The position numbers and the translations under genes were made by a program. Of a stretch of DNA of 46,969 nucleotides, positions 1-8,034 are shown piece by piece. Numbering within the stretch: the first letter of the stretch is position 1; the number at the start of each line of letters is the position of its first letter. Below the pieces are notes generated by a model that saw only the letters and a program-made list of their open reading frames with translations, was not told where the DNA came from and ran no database searches. This stretch comes from UBA1195 sp045598025 (GTDB lineage: Bacteria; Bacteroidota; Bacteroidia; Bacteroidales; WCHB1-69). Where the stretch lies: assembly GCA_045598025.1 (NCBI GenBank), contig JAZLLH010000019.1, positions 1-46,969 of the forward strand, given 5' to 3'.

Positions 1-219
1 CGCGAAATTCTTCGTCACGCTTCCGCCAACCCTCAGGGTCGGACTGTCGGGGAAGCGGTATTGAGGATACTCGGATTCCAAATCCTGCAATTCACGGAGT
101 TTCTGATCGAACACATAGTCGTCTATCTCCGGACAATCCAATACATAGTATTTGTAATTGTGAAGATTCAGTTCGTCTACAAGGTGTCTTATTCTTGTTT
201 CTGCTGCTTCCATGGACAT
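1..219 (-). CDS. ligA: NAD-dependent DNA ligase, N-terminal part (cut by window edge)
   Basis: This is the first 73 codons of a leftward gene running off the left edge. The translation contains LNLHNYKYYVLDCPEIDDY, a LQDLESEYPQ segment and PDSPTLRVGG. This is the classic N-terminal Ia domain of NAD+-dependent ligases, which binds the NMN half of NAD+ (conserved HxYxYY and DSPTxRVGG motifs). LigA seals nicks during replication and repair, using NAD+ to adenylate its catalytic lysine; that lysine lies beyond the window. Two ATG codons fit the start: 219 (ATG TCC ATG) and 213. I chose 219 because both are in frame and no ribosome binding site separates them. A possible leftward -7 promoter element lies at 278-285. 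The family assignment is secure; the exact start is not. Confidence 0.9.
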   Translation of the reverse strand, partial: MSMEAAETRIRHLVDELNLHNYKYYVLDCPEIDDYVFDQKLRELQDLESEYPQYRFPDSPTLRVGGSVTKNFA

Positions 220-277
220 CGCGTTTGCCGATCTTTCCGGTCAGACCCTTTCTGACCGCCTGGCGGCTTACAAAAAG

Positions 278-285
278 CAAAGATA
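278..285 (-). promoter_or_regulatory. Possible Bacteroidetes -7 element for ligA
   Basis: Read leftward this is TATCTTTG, a match to the TAnnTTTG -7 consensus of the Bacteroidetes primary sigma factor, about 60 bases before the ligA start. No clear TTTG -33 box sits 19-21 bases upstream. A short CCGCC/GGCGG inverted repeat lies in the leader near 258-268. The call rests on the -7 match and its position only. Confidence 0.35.
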
Positions 286-333
286 ATCATAGAATCGATG
301 CGTTTGACATTTCTATGAGAAAATTTGTTTTTT

Positions 334-367
334 TTTGCCGAAGATGCGTACAATTTTTATACTTTTG
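334..367 (+). promoter_or_regulatory. Probable promoter of the nucleotidyltransferase gene
   Basis: TTTG at 334-337 and TACTTTTG at 360-367 match the Bacteroidetes -33/-7 consensus (TTTG, TAnnTTTG), with a 22-base spacer against the usual 19-21. The expected transcript would start near 374, leaving a leader of about 36 bases before the ATG at 410. Confidence 0.5.
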
Positions 368-409
368 CACATTGAGAAAACAAAAAGTTTTCCAAATAGA
401 CCATAGCAA

Positions 410-1420
410 ATGAACAAAACCCAGAAATTACTTGTTGAATTAACCAGAGTGGCTCTGTTTCAAGAAGTTCCGCACATAAACAAAGAAATATCCTCACGGT
501 CCTACCGACAACTGTACACCTGCGCACGAAATAATGGGACTGCAGCCGTCTGCTTCGACGGTTTGGCTCAATGCCCTGATTTCCGTTGTCCTGACTCTTC
601 GGTTCACGCCCGTTGGATGGCAGATGTGGCAGAAATCGAGAAACGCTACCAGATTCAGTTGGATACCCTTCAGCAACTGATTGGAATCATGAGACCGCAA
701 GACATCCGGATGCTGATATTTAAAGGATTCTCTCTCAGCCGTCTGTATCCGGAACACAAGCATCGCGAATTCAGAGATTTGGATATCTACCTGTATGACA
801 ATTACGACAAGGGAGATGTTCTGCTTGCCGAGCAGGGCATACAAGTTCACACTGACCGCCACGGACACAGTCGATTCCGGCTGAACGGCATTCCCGTGGA
901 AAGCCACAAATTTATCCTCCACCACAGCAGCAACTACCTCCAGAAAAAGCTAGTGGAAGCTGCTGAAGAGGCAAAAGCAGCATCCGAAGACGACCCCATC
1001 CAACTGCCGGCTTTAGAAAATGCCGCATATACCATGCAACATGCAACGACCAACTTCTTCCATAACGACTATCACATCCGCTTCCGTACCATGGTTGATT
1101 GGGCCTGCTGTCTGAAAGAAGAAGGCAAAAGCTGGCATTATGCCGATCTGAAGGAATTGCTGCGGCATACCCACTCCAACCGCATGGCGGACCTGATGAC
1201 ATCCCTGTGCAGCGACTGGTTTGGATGTGTTTCCTATGATACAGCCGAACACCTGCAGAAATTCTCCGACAGAACAAAACGACGTTTTACCGCTGCCATC
1301 TTTGCAGAAAAAACGGTGAGAAAAAACGGGAGAAAACCATGGAAAAGCCTTTGGATGAATGTGTACAAACACATCCGGTTTTCCGGTCTAAAAAAGGAGC
1401 TGTACCGCCGCCACGAATAG
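410..1420 (+). CDS. Uncharacterised nucleotidyltransferase family protein (NTP_transf_5-like)
   Basis: A 336-residue cytoplasmic protein. Its central part holds MLIFKGFSLSRLYP (residues about 101-114) followed by FRDLDIYL (121-128). This is the KG...xDxD arrangement of the uncharacterised nucleotidyltransferase family often called NTP_transf_5 (PF14907); D123 and D125 would be the metal-binding pair. The basic C-terminus (KRRF, RKNGRKPWK) is unremarkable. In other bacteria this family often sits in polysaccharide or peptide-modification clusters, but no such partners are seen here. It stands alone between ligA (divergent) and a convergent lolD-like gene. The start at 410 follows a promoter with a short leader. 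The substrate is unknown; I infer transfer of a nucleotidyl group only from the fold. Confidence 0.7.
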   Translation: MNKTQKLLVELTRVALFQEVPHINKEISSRSYRQLYTCARNNGTAAVCFDGLAQCPDFRCPDSSVHARWMADVAEIEKRYQIQLDTLQQLIGIMRPQDIRMLIFKGFSLSRLYPEHKHREFRDLDIYLYDNYDKGDVLLAEQGIQVHTDRHGHSRFRLNGIPVESHKFILHHSSNYLQKKLVEAAEEAKAASEDDPIQLPALENAAYTMQHATTNFFHNDYHIRFRTMVDWACCLKEEGKSWHYADLKELLRHTHSNRMADLMTSLCSDWFGCVSYDTAEHLQKFSDRTKRRFTAAIFAEKTVRKNGRKPWKSLWMNVYKHIRFSGLKKELYRRHE

Positions 1421-1441
1421 ACAGCAACAGGTCCGGAAGGT

Positions 1442-2098
1442 CTATTTTTCTACCAAACAGCCGTTTTCCATATACAGGGTGCGATCGGCCATCCCGGAAA
1501 GCAGTGGATTGTGCGTTACGACAACAAACGTCTGTTGCAGCTGATCTCTCAATTCCAAAAAAAGATGGTGAAGTTCCCTCGCATTTTCCGTGTCCAAATT
1601 GCCGGACGGTTCATCGGCAAAAACAACCAAAGGATTGTTTATCAAAGCTCTGGCAACAGCCACTCTTTGCTGTTCTCCTCCGGAAAGTTCATTGGGCTTG
1701 TGACAGGCCCTATCGGACAGACGGAACATTTCCAACAAGCGCATAGCCTCCTTTTCGGCCTCTTTACGTGAGCGACCGGATATCAGGGCTGGCAAGCATA
1801 TGTTTTCCAAAGCATTGAATTCCGGAAGCAGGTGGTGAAATTGAAATATGAATCCGATATGCCGGTTCCTGAAATCGGACAATTCTCTGTCTCCGAGAGA
1901 TAAGACATCCTTTCCGTCAATGAATACCTTCCCCGAATCAGGCTCATCCAATGTGCCCATAATGTGCAGCAAGGTAGATTTGCCGGCTCCGGAAGCGCCC
2001 ATCAGAGACAGCACTTCTCCTTTTTTCACGCTTAGGGAAACACCTTTCAACACCTGCAGATTCCCATACGATTTCGTCACGTTCTGTACCTGTATCAT
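1442..2098 (-). CDS. lolD: LolD-like ABC transporter ATP-binding protein
   Basis: A 218-residue ATPase with Walker A GASGAGKST (residues 34-42), signature LSGGEQQ (138-144), Walker B VVFADEPSG (158-166) and a switch histidine in VVTHN. Length and sequence fit the LolD/MacB/FtsE branch, and the usual assignment in Bacteroidetes is LolD. In that role it powers LolC/E release of outer-membrane lipoproteins from the inner membrane to LolA. No permease partner is adjacent, so lipoprotein export is inferred from family resemblance. Its start overlaps the stop of the upstream acyl-CoA reductase by four bases (ATGA at 2095-2098), so the two are almost certainly co-translated. Another MacB-type exporter ATPase remains possible. 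Confidence 0.8.
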   Translation of the reverse strand: MIQVQNVTKSYGNLQVLKGVSLSVKKGEVLSLMGASGAGKSTLLHIMGTLDEPDSGKVFIDGKDVLSLGDRELSDFRNRHIGFIFQFHHLLPEFNALENICLPALISGRSRKEAEKEAMRLLEMFRLSDRACHKPNELSGGEQQRVAVARALINNPLVVFADEPSGNLDTENARELHHLFLELRDQLQQTFVVVTHNPLLSGMADRTLYMENGCLVEK

Positions 2099-3171
2099 AT
2101 TCTCTCAGTTTTAGGATGTGGATCCAATAAAAATGCCATGGTATCCAAACCGTTGGCATACTGTCCCAGCTCCGGCCGCTGGGAGCAGCCGGGAAGCACC
2201 GTATCCAATGGTGCCTCCAAATGAGTGACCACACATTGCACCTCGTCACAATCCACCTCTTTCCATACTTCGGGAAGCGAATCATAGTAGGCATAATGCA
2301 CCACCCCGACAGGCGATGCAAAGGCTTCGCTCTCCTTAAACATGCAGATACCCTGATCCAGAAAAGGAATACTGTTGATCAGATGTACCGTTTTCTGATA
2401 TTCCAGATTGTTCAGATAGGAATGATGCATCCCGAAAATAGGTTTGAATTCGTCCAGTGCATGAAAAAGCGGAGCAAAATCATAGGCACGGGGAACATAA
2501 ATTTTAGCAACGCTGCGACAGCCCATGCCGAAATAAAGACAAATATCACGCGCGAGGCCCGACAATTCCTGCGCACTTTCCCGTCCGTCCAAGACAGCCG
2601 TTCCATTGCAATGCCGACGGATGATGCAGGGATATTTCCCGAAGTAATAATCAAAGTAGCGGGCTGAATTGTTGCTTCCGGTAGCGATGATGCGATCAAC
2701 AGGTCCCAGCTTTCCGGTCGTCAGCTGCAGCTGACCGGCCGATTCCGGATTGATACGCGTCATCAGTTCGAAAAGCAGGGGCCACAAACGGTTGTCATGG
2801 GAAGACATTTTCCCGATGAAGACATCGCCGGCCATGAAGGTACACAGAAAATCATGAAAGCCCACCAAGGGAATGTTTCCTGCCATCACCACCCCCGTAC
2901 GGCGGGATTCCGTTTTGGCCTCCAAGGCAGGAAGATACGGCTGTATCCAACGCTCCAATGCCTTTCCGTCCGAGCCTTCCAGCATGTAGACCAAAGCATC
3001 TACCGCTTCGTGTACGAACGAAGGAACAAACCAGGAATGGTAAAAAACTTCCTGTGAAACCGCAGCATCCCATCGGGAGAAAAAATCCGGACCGGATAGG
3101 TTCTGATCCCTGTCTGACAGACATTTGACAAGACTATGCAAAGTTTTTATGCGGTCATCTATATGCATCAT
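2095..3171 (-). CDS. LuxC-like acyl-CoA reductase
   Basis: A 358-residue protein of the LuxC (acyl-CoA reductase) branch of the aldehyde dehydrogenase fold, which reduces acyl-CoA to aldehyde with NAD(P)H. Visible landmarks are VVMAGNIPLVGFHDFL (about 94-109), IIATGSNNSARYFDYYF (161-177, cofactor loop) and FGMGCRSVAKIYVP (214-227), where C218 is the likely catalytic cysteine. Bacteroidales commonly carry a stand-alone LuxC homologue with no luciferase; its physiological substrate is not established. There is no LuxD, LuxE or ferredoxin gene beside it; its partner is the overlapping LolD-like ATPase. Two adjacent ATGs (3171 and 3168) can serve as start. The family call is good, the role unknown. 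Confidence 0.8.
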   Translation of the reverse strand: MMHIDDRIKTLHSLVKCLSDRDQNLSGPDFFSRWDAAVSQEVFYHSWFVPSFVHEAVDALVYMLEGSDGKALERWIQPYLPALEAKTESRRTGVVMAGNIPLVGFHDFLCTFMAGDVFIGKMSSHDNRLWPLLFELMTRINPESAGQLQLTTGKLGPVDRIIATGSNNSARYFDYYFGKYPCIIRRHCNGTAVLDGRESAQELSGLARDICLYFGMGCRSVAKIYVPRAYDFAPLFHALDEFKPIFGMHHSYLNNLEYQKTVHLINSIPFLDQGICMFKESEAFASPVGVVHYAYYDSLPEVWKEVDCDEVQCVVTHLEAPLDTVLPGCSQRPELGQYANGLDTMAFLLDPHPKTERI

Positions 3172-3192
3172 TTGAAATTTTGATTATTTTTG

Positions 3193-3200
3193 CAAATTTA
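3193..3200 (-). promoter_or_regulatory. Possible -7 element for the acyl-CoA reductase/lolD operon
   Basis: Leftward TAAATTTG matches TAnnTTTG and lies about 22 bases before the acyl-CoA reductase start. No convincing -33 TTTG is spaced correctly. The divergent promoter for the gene at 3260 occupies 3219-3250, so the two operons share an 88-base control region. Confidence 0.35.
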
Positions 3201-3218
3201 AAACATTTGCCAATTGAA

Positions 3219-3250
3219 TTTGGCTGTTTGTTGGGATTTTTTTATCTTTG
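3219..3250 (+). promoter_or_regulatory. Canonical Bacteroidetes promoter driving the 3260-11217 operon
   Basis: TTTG at 3219-3222 and TATCTTTG at 3243-3250 are separated by exactly 20 bases, the best -33/-7 match in the window. Transcription would begin near 3257, only a few bases before the ATG at 3260, implying a nearly leaderless mRNA or a slightly later start codon. Confidence 0.6.
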
Positions 3251-3259
3251 TAGGAACTT

Positions 3260-4240
3260 ATGAGAAAAGTTTTTCTAATATCCATCGGATTCCTTGTTTG
3301 GTCGGCGGCTGTCTATGGACAACGAAAAGAGACATTTAAGGCCTTTGAGGACTCCATTATCCGCATCCACCATGAAATTCTGAATGAGCAGAATTCCGCT
3401 ATCCGCTATCAAAAAAATGAAAAAATGATCCAGCTGTTTGACGATGTTCTCAAACAAAGGAACTCCATCAACTATAGTTTTGATTCCATACGAACCATCG
3501 CCATTCTCACTTCCCCGGACAAGAAAGTCCGCGTCATTACCTGGTACCTCATTGACGACAACGGCATGCACGACCATTTCGGATTCATACAGTCCTACAA
3601 CAGTGACAAAGGAAAATACGATGTGTACCAGCTGACCGACTGCTGGCCGAAAATTGTCAATCCTTCCATGCAAACACTTGGCACGAATACCTGGTTTGGA
3701 GCATTGTACACTCAGCTCATACAAACAAAGGACGATGACAAGACTTACTACACTCTGCTGGGTTGGAACGGCGGCAATGTATTTTCGCAGTTCAAGGTAA
3801 TTGAAATTCTGAGCATCAATCATGACCGACCGGTTTTCGGAGCCAATATTTTCCGGAATTACACCAAGCGGACCATGCGGGTGATATTCGAGTACGCTCC
3901 GGTTGGCCGGCTGAATCTGAAATACGACAAACAATCCTACGTTCAGAAAGCCGACAACAAGAACAAAAACAAAAAAAAGAAGAACAAAACAAACAAGGCA
4001 GAAATCGATACCATGCACGTGAACATGATCATTTTCGACCGTCTCATCCCCATGGACGAATACCTGCAGAAGGTACCTCAATGCTATGTAGGGGAAGCCA
4101 GCCTGAATGACGCTTTTATTGAGCAAAACGGAAAATGGTATTTCAAATCCGATGTGCTCGGACGGAATCCGGACAAGGCAATGCCCCTGTACGACCGAAA
4201 AAAACAGAGTCTGTACAGACCTTCCAAAAAACAACCGTAA
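3260..4240 (+). CDS. Secreted hypothetical protein, Bacteroidetes-type
   Basis: A 326-residue protein with a clear N-terminal signal peptide (MRKVFLISIGFLVWSAAVYG, cleavage near residue 20) and no later membrane segment, so probably periplasmic or outer-membrane associated. I do not recognise a named domain. The body is rich in aromatic and polar residues (WYLIDDNGMHDHFGF, LLGWNGGNVFSQFKVIEIL). A strongly basic low-complexity stretch of lysine and asparagine lies near residues 231-247 and splits the protein into two parts. It is first in a six-gene operon, three bases ahead of the membrane sulfatase gene, suggesting a shared envelope role. The lysine tract is coded mostly by AAA/AAC and could be a slippage-prone site. 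Function unknown. Confidence 0.75.
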   Translation: MRKVFLISIGFLVWSAAVYGQRKETFKAFEDSIIRIHHEILNEQNSAIRYQKNEKMIQLFDDVLKQRNSINYSFDSIRTIAILTSPDKKVRVITWYLIDDNGMHDHFGFIQSYNSDKGKYDVYQLTDCWPKIVNPSMQTLGTNTWFGALYTQLIQTKDDDKTYYTLLGWNGGNVFSQFKVIEILSINHDRPVFGANIFRNYTKRTMRVIFEYAPVGRLNLKYDKQSYVQKADNKNKNKKKKNKTNKAEIDTMHVNMIIFDRLIPMDEYLQKVPQCYVGEASLNDAFIEQNGKWYFKSDVLGRNPDKAMPLYDRKKQSLYRPSKKQP

Positions 4241-4243
4241 GGC

Positions 4244-6163
4244 ATGGGGACATACATCCGACAGAATCTGGCCAAGAACCTGTTCCGGTTTCTTGTGCTC
4301 ACATTGTTGTACAGCCTGCTGCGCTGGGTATTCTACCGTTATAATCTGTCCCACTTCCCTCAGGCGGAAATTTCCTGTTTTTTTCACGGTATCCGTTTCG
4401 ACCTGTCCGCCATCGCTTACCTGAACCTGCCCATACTGCTGGCTCTGCTGCTGCCCTTCCGCTTCGTATACCGAAAAACATACCAGCGCATTACAGACAT
4501 ATTTTTTGTCCTGATCAATAGCATTGCTCTGCTGGCTTCATGCATTGACATCGGATATTTTCCCCACGTATCGAAACGGTTGACGGCGGATGTTTTCAGT
4601 TATCTGGGAAATGCCGGATTCGATTTCGGAGCACTGCTGCCGCTTTTTCTCACCGAATTCTGGTGGCTGCTGCTGATACTGTTGCTGCTGATTTTCGGAT
4701 TGGTACTGCTGTGCCGTTTCTGCCGCATGGAAGAAAAAACCGGAAACAGCAACAAGCATGGCGCTTTAAACCTGATAGGAAAAACCGTGCTGATGTCGGC
4801 CGGATTATTTGCCGTACTGACCGCCATGCGCGGAGGATGGGGACTGCGGCCACTCGGACTCGTCAGCGCGGGGGAATATGCCAGTCCGCAATACACTCCT
4901 CTGGTACTGAATACTCCATTCACGCTGATACGCACCATAGGAAAAAACACCATGGACGAATTTGACTACTACCCGGAGCTGTCGGAAGCCGAATCCGTAT
5001 ACAATCCGGTCCACCGCTCCTACGCGGCACCTCTTTGGAACACACCTCCGGTCAGAAACGTAGTGCTGATTGTACTGGAAGGACTTTCACAGGAAATGTT
5101 TGCCTTTTACCATGCAGACAAGCGGGACTACCCCCAATATTGTCCTTTTCTGGACAGCATCGCCAGCCTGTCATGGGCCTATAACGGCATTGCCAACGGC
5201 CGAAGGACAATGGAAGGCATTCCTTCCATTGTTTGCGGCATTCCCTCACTTATGGAACACGCCTACCTCGAGACCCCTTTCGTGCAGAACCGCATACAGA
5301 GTCCGGTGGAAATTTTGGCAGAAAACGGTTTTCACACTTGCTTTTTCCATGGAGGGAAAAACGGCAGCATGAATTTTGAAAGTTACTGCCGCTCCATAGG
5401 ATATCAGGACTATTTCGGGATGGACGAATATCCGCATCCGGAAGATTTTGACGGACATTGGGGCATTCCTGACCGCAGTTACCTCCACTACATGGCCGAA
5501 CAACTGCTCGGTTTCAGAGAGCCTTTTTTCGCCACGGTCCTTACCCTGACTTCACACCATCCCTTTACGCTGCCGAAGGATGCAGGAGATTTCAATTATC
5601 CCCAGGGAACGCATCCCATGCACACCGTCAGTGCCTATACTGACCTTGCCCTGAGGGAATTTTTCCAATGTCTTTTGAAGGCGCCCTGGTATGACAGCAC
5701 CCTCTTCATCATCACGGCAGATCATGCCTATGAAGGCAGCACATCCTACACCCAGAATCCATACGGCAATTACCGCATTCCCATACTTTTCTACCATCCT
5801 TCGGCAGATACAGCCTTTTACGCCGGTCACCTGATGCAGCAAAGCGATATTATGCCAAGCCTGTTTGCCTATCTGCAGTTGCAGCACCCAATGCTCTGCT
5901 TCGGGCAGAATGTGTTTGACTCCGCCTATGTGCCTACCGCAGTCAACTACCTTTCCGGCATTTATCAGATTTACTATCGGCACTACCTGCTGCAATACAA
6001 TGGACGGGAAGTTTTCGGATTTTACGATTTGACAGCAGACACCTCATTGAAGCGGAATCTGAAAGACAGGCCCATACCGGAAAAGAAACCGGCTCTGTCC
6101 CGACTGCAGGCAATCCTGCAATCGTACAGCTACCGCATGAACCGGAACCAGATGCTCCCCTGA
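4244..6163 (+). CDS. LTA-synthase-like membrane sulfatase/phosphotransferase
   Basis: A 639-residue inner-membrane protein. About five hydrophobic segments fill the first 200 residues (near 14-33, 52-76, 83-106, 133-159, 178-200), followed by a large periplasmic alkaline-phosphatase-fold domain. Sulfatase-family landmarks are VVLIVLEG with E279 as metal ligand, T322 in NGRRT as probable nucleophile, TLTSHHPF with H438/H439, and FIITADH with D493/H494. Gram-positive LtaS transfers glycerol phosphate from phosphatidylglycerol. In this diderm a related enzyme more plausibly decorates lipid A, a glycan or a lipid with a phospho-headgroup; that is inference. It starts three bases after the secreted hypothetical gene and ends eight bases before uvrC. 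Confidence 0.8.
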   Translation: MGTYIRQNLAKNLFRFLVLTLLYSLLRWVFYRYNLSHFPQAEISCFFHGIRFDLSAIAYLNLPILLALLLPFRFVYRKTYQRITDIFFVLINSIALLASCIDIGYFPHVSKRLTADVFSYLGNAGFDFGALLPLFLTEFWWLLLILLLLIFGLVLLCRFCRMEEKTGNSNKHGALNLIGKTVLMSAGLFAVLTAMRGGWGLRPLGLVSAGEYASPQYTPLVLNTPFTLIRTIGKNTMDEFDYYPELSEAESVYNPVHRSYAAPLWNTPPVRNVVLIVLEGLSQEMFAFYHADKRDYPQYCPFLDSIASLSWAYNGIANGRRTMEGIPSIVCGIPSLMEHAYLETPFVQNRIQSPVEILAENGFHTCFFHGGKNGSMNFESYCRSIGYQDYFGMDEYPHPEDFDGHWGIPDRSYLHYMAEQLLGFREPFFATVLTLTSHHPFTLPKDAGDFNYPQGTHPMHTVSAYTDLALREFFQCLLKAPWYDSTLFIITADHAYEGSTSYTQNPYGNYRIPILFYHPSADTAFYAGHLMQQSDIMPSLFAYLQLQHPMLCFGQNVFDSAYVPTAVNYLSGIYQIYYRHYLLQYNGREVFGFYDLTADTSLKRNLKDRPIPEKKPALSRLQAILQSYSYRMNRNQMLP

Positions 6164-6171
6164 TTGACCCC

Positions 6172-8022
6172 ATGACACCGGAAGAACGCAGACATTTTTT
6201 GAAGAACCTGCCCGAAAAAAGCGGCGTATACCGATATTTCGATAAAGACGGGAACATACTGTACGTAGGGAAGGCGAAGAATCTGAAACGAAGAGTCAAC
6301 TCCTATTTCAACAAAGAACAGGACAGTCCGAAAACCCGGATGCTGGTCAGTAAAATTCAGGACATCCGCTTCACCGTAACCGACAATGAATACGATGCCC
6401 TCCTGCTGGAAAACAACCTCATAAAGAAATACCAACCGCGCTACAACATCCTGCTCAAGGACGACAAGACCTATCCCTGGATCTGTGTGAAAAACGAGGA
6501 GTTTCCCCGCATTTTCTCCACACGCAAACGGATAGACGACGGTTCCAGGTACTTCGGGCCCTATTCATCCGTCAAAACGATGAATCTGATATTGGACATA
6601 CTGAGAGACCTCTATCCCTTCCGCTCCTGCAAATGGCAGTTGACGGAGGAAAACATAGCCAAGGGAAAATTCCGCACCTGCCTGGACTATCACATCAAGA
6701 AATGCAAAGCACCCTGTCAGGGGCTGCAGAGTATGGAAGACTACGGAAACAACATCCGGCAGGCTGTCCGCATCATAGAAGGCGACATCCGTTCCGTATT
6801 GAAAGATATGCGGAATGAGATGATGCAATATGCGGCAGCATGGGAATTTGAAAAGGCGGAAGAACTCAAACAGAAAATCTCGCTACTGGAAAATTACCAG
6901 GCCAAGTCTGCCATCGTCAATCCAAGCATACACGACACAGACGTATTCGGGTTCACGGAAGACGAAGATTCGGCATTCGTCAGCTATTTCAAAGTGATGA
7001 ACGGGGCCATTGTCCAGACGCAGAATCTGGAAGTGCGCAAGCGCATAGAGGAAAATCGGGAAGACCTGCTTTCCATGGCCGTAGTGGAGTTGAGAAAGCG
7101 CGCTGATGACCATACCCGGGAAATTCTGCTGCCTTTTGCGGCTTCCACCTGCATACCGGATGCCCGGTGCCTGCAACCCAAAAGCGGCGACAAATACCAA
7201 TTGCTGCAATTGGCCCAACGCAATGCAGCAGCCTTCATGCAGGACATTCACAATCAGCGCGAACTGTTGGAAGCAGGGCACCTGAGCAACCGCCTGCTGC
7301 AAAAAATGAAGGAAGACCTGATGCTCCCGAAGGAGCCGGCATACATAGAATGTTTTGACAATTCCAACCTTCTGGGAGAATATCCCGTAGGTGCCATGGT
7401 CTGTTTCCGCAACGGGAAACCATCCAAAAAAGACTACCGCCATTTCAAGATAAAAACGGTGGGACAGGCCGACGACTTTGCCACCATGAAAGAAGTCCTG
7501 ACCCGGAGGTATTCCAGACTGCTGGAAGAAGGTGCCCCGCTCCCGGACCTCATTCTGGTCGATGGTGGGAAGGGACAGATTTCGGCTGCCATGGAAGCCC
7601 TCACCCGATTAGGCATAGCCGATAAAGTCAGTCTGTTGGGACTGGCCGAACGACTGGAAGACATTTACCGACCGGGCGACTCCATTCCCCTTTTCGTTGA
7701 CAAGAAATCCGAAACACAAAGGGTATTGCAGCACCTTCGCGACGAAGCGCACCGTTTCGGCATCACACACCATCGGAAATGGAGAGAAAAGGGAACCATC
7801 AAGACAGAATTGACGAATATTTCCGGCATAGGGCCTGAAACAGCCGCCAAATTGCTGCAGGCTTTCCATTCCGTCAAGGGGGTAAAACAGGCGGAACTGA
7901 CCGCATTGGAAAAAATCATAGGAACAGCCAAAGCCCGTACGGTATGGCAATTCTATCATTTGGACAATCCTTCTCCAATTCATCCGGAAACCCGTGAGCA
8001 CACAATATCCCGTTCCGAATAA
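6172..8022 (+). CDS. uvrC: UvrABC excinuclease subunit C
   Basis: A 616-residue protein, normal length for UvrC, which makes the 3' and 5' incisions around bulky DNA lesions in nucleotide excision repair. Domains in order: GIY-YIG nuclease at the N-terminus (SGVYRYF, ILYVGKAKNLKRRV), a UvrB-binding UVR motif (WEFEKAEELKQKI, near 224-236), the RNase H-like second nuclease (ECFDNSNLLGEYPVGAMV, then LILVDGGKGQ), and a C-terminal helix-hairpin-helix pair (ISGIGPETAAKLL). Everything expected is present. It follows the sulfatase gene by eight bases and precedes rsgA by twelve, so it is transcribed within the envelope-led operon. No other uvr gene is in the window. Confidence 0.97.
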   Translation: MTPEERRHFLKNLPEKSGVYRYFDKDGNILYVGKAKNLKRRVNSYFNKEQDSPKTRMLVSKIQDIRFTVTDNEYDALLLENNLIKKYQPRYNILLKDDKTYPWICVKNEEFPRIFSTRKRIDDGSRYFGPYSSVKTMNLILDILRDLYPFRSCKWQLTEENIAKGKFRTCLDYHIKKCKAPCQGLQSMEDYGNNIRQAVRIIEGDIRSVLKDMRNEMMQYAAAWEFEKAEELKQKISLLENYQAKSAIVNPSIHDTDVFGFTEDEDSAFVSYFKVMNGAIVQTQNLEVRKRIEENREDLLSMAVVELRKRADDHTREILLPFAASTCIPDARCLQPKSGDKYQLLQLAQRNAAAFMQDIHNQRELLEAGHLSNRLLQKMKEDLMLPKEPAYIECFDNSNLLGEYPVGAMVCFRNGKPSKKDYRHFKIKTVGQADDFATMKEVLTRRYSRLLEEGAPLPDLILVDGGKGQISAAMEALTRLGIADKVSLLGLAERLEDIYRPGDSIPLFVDKKSETQRVLQHLRDEAHRFGITHHRKWREKGTIKTELTNISGIGPETAAKLLQAFHSVKGVKQAELTALEKIIGTAKARTVWQFYHLDNPSPIHPETREHTISRSE

Positions 8023-8034
8023 CGTTAGCGAAAA

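Noticed and set aside
1442..2098. Assigning the ATPase as a MacB-type macrolide exporter subunit
   Set aside because: No MacB permease or membrane fusion protein gene is adjacent and the protein is a stand-alone ATPase of LolD length.
3275..4387. Long leftward frame (370 codons) antisense to the secreted hypothetical gene
   Set aside because: Its composition is that of a reverse-strand shadow; the rightward gene has a signal peptide, promoter and operon spacing.
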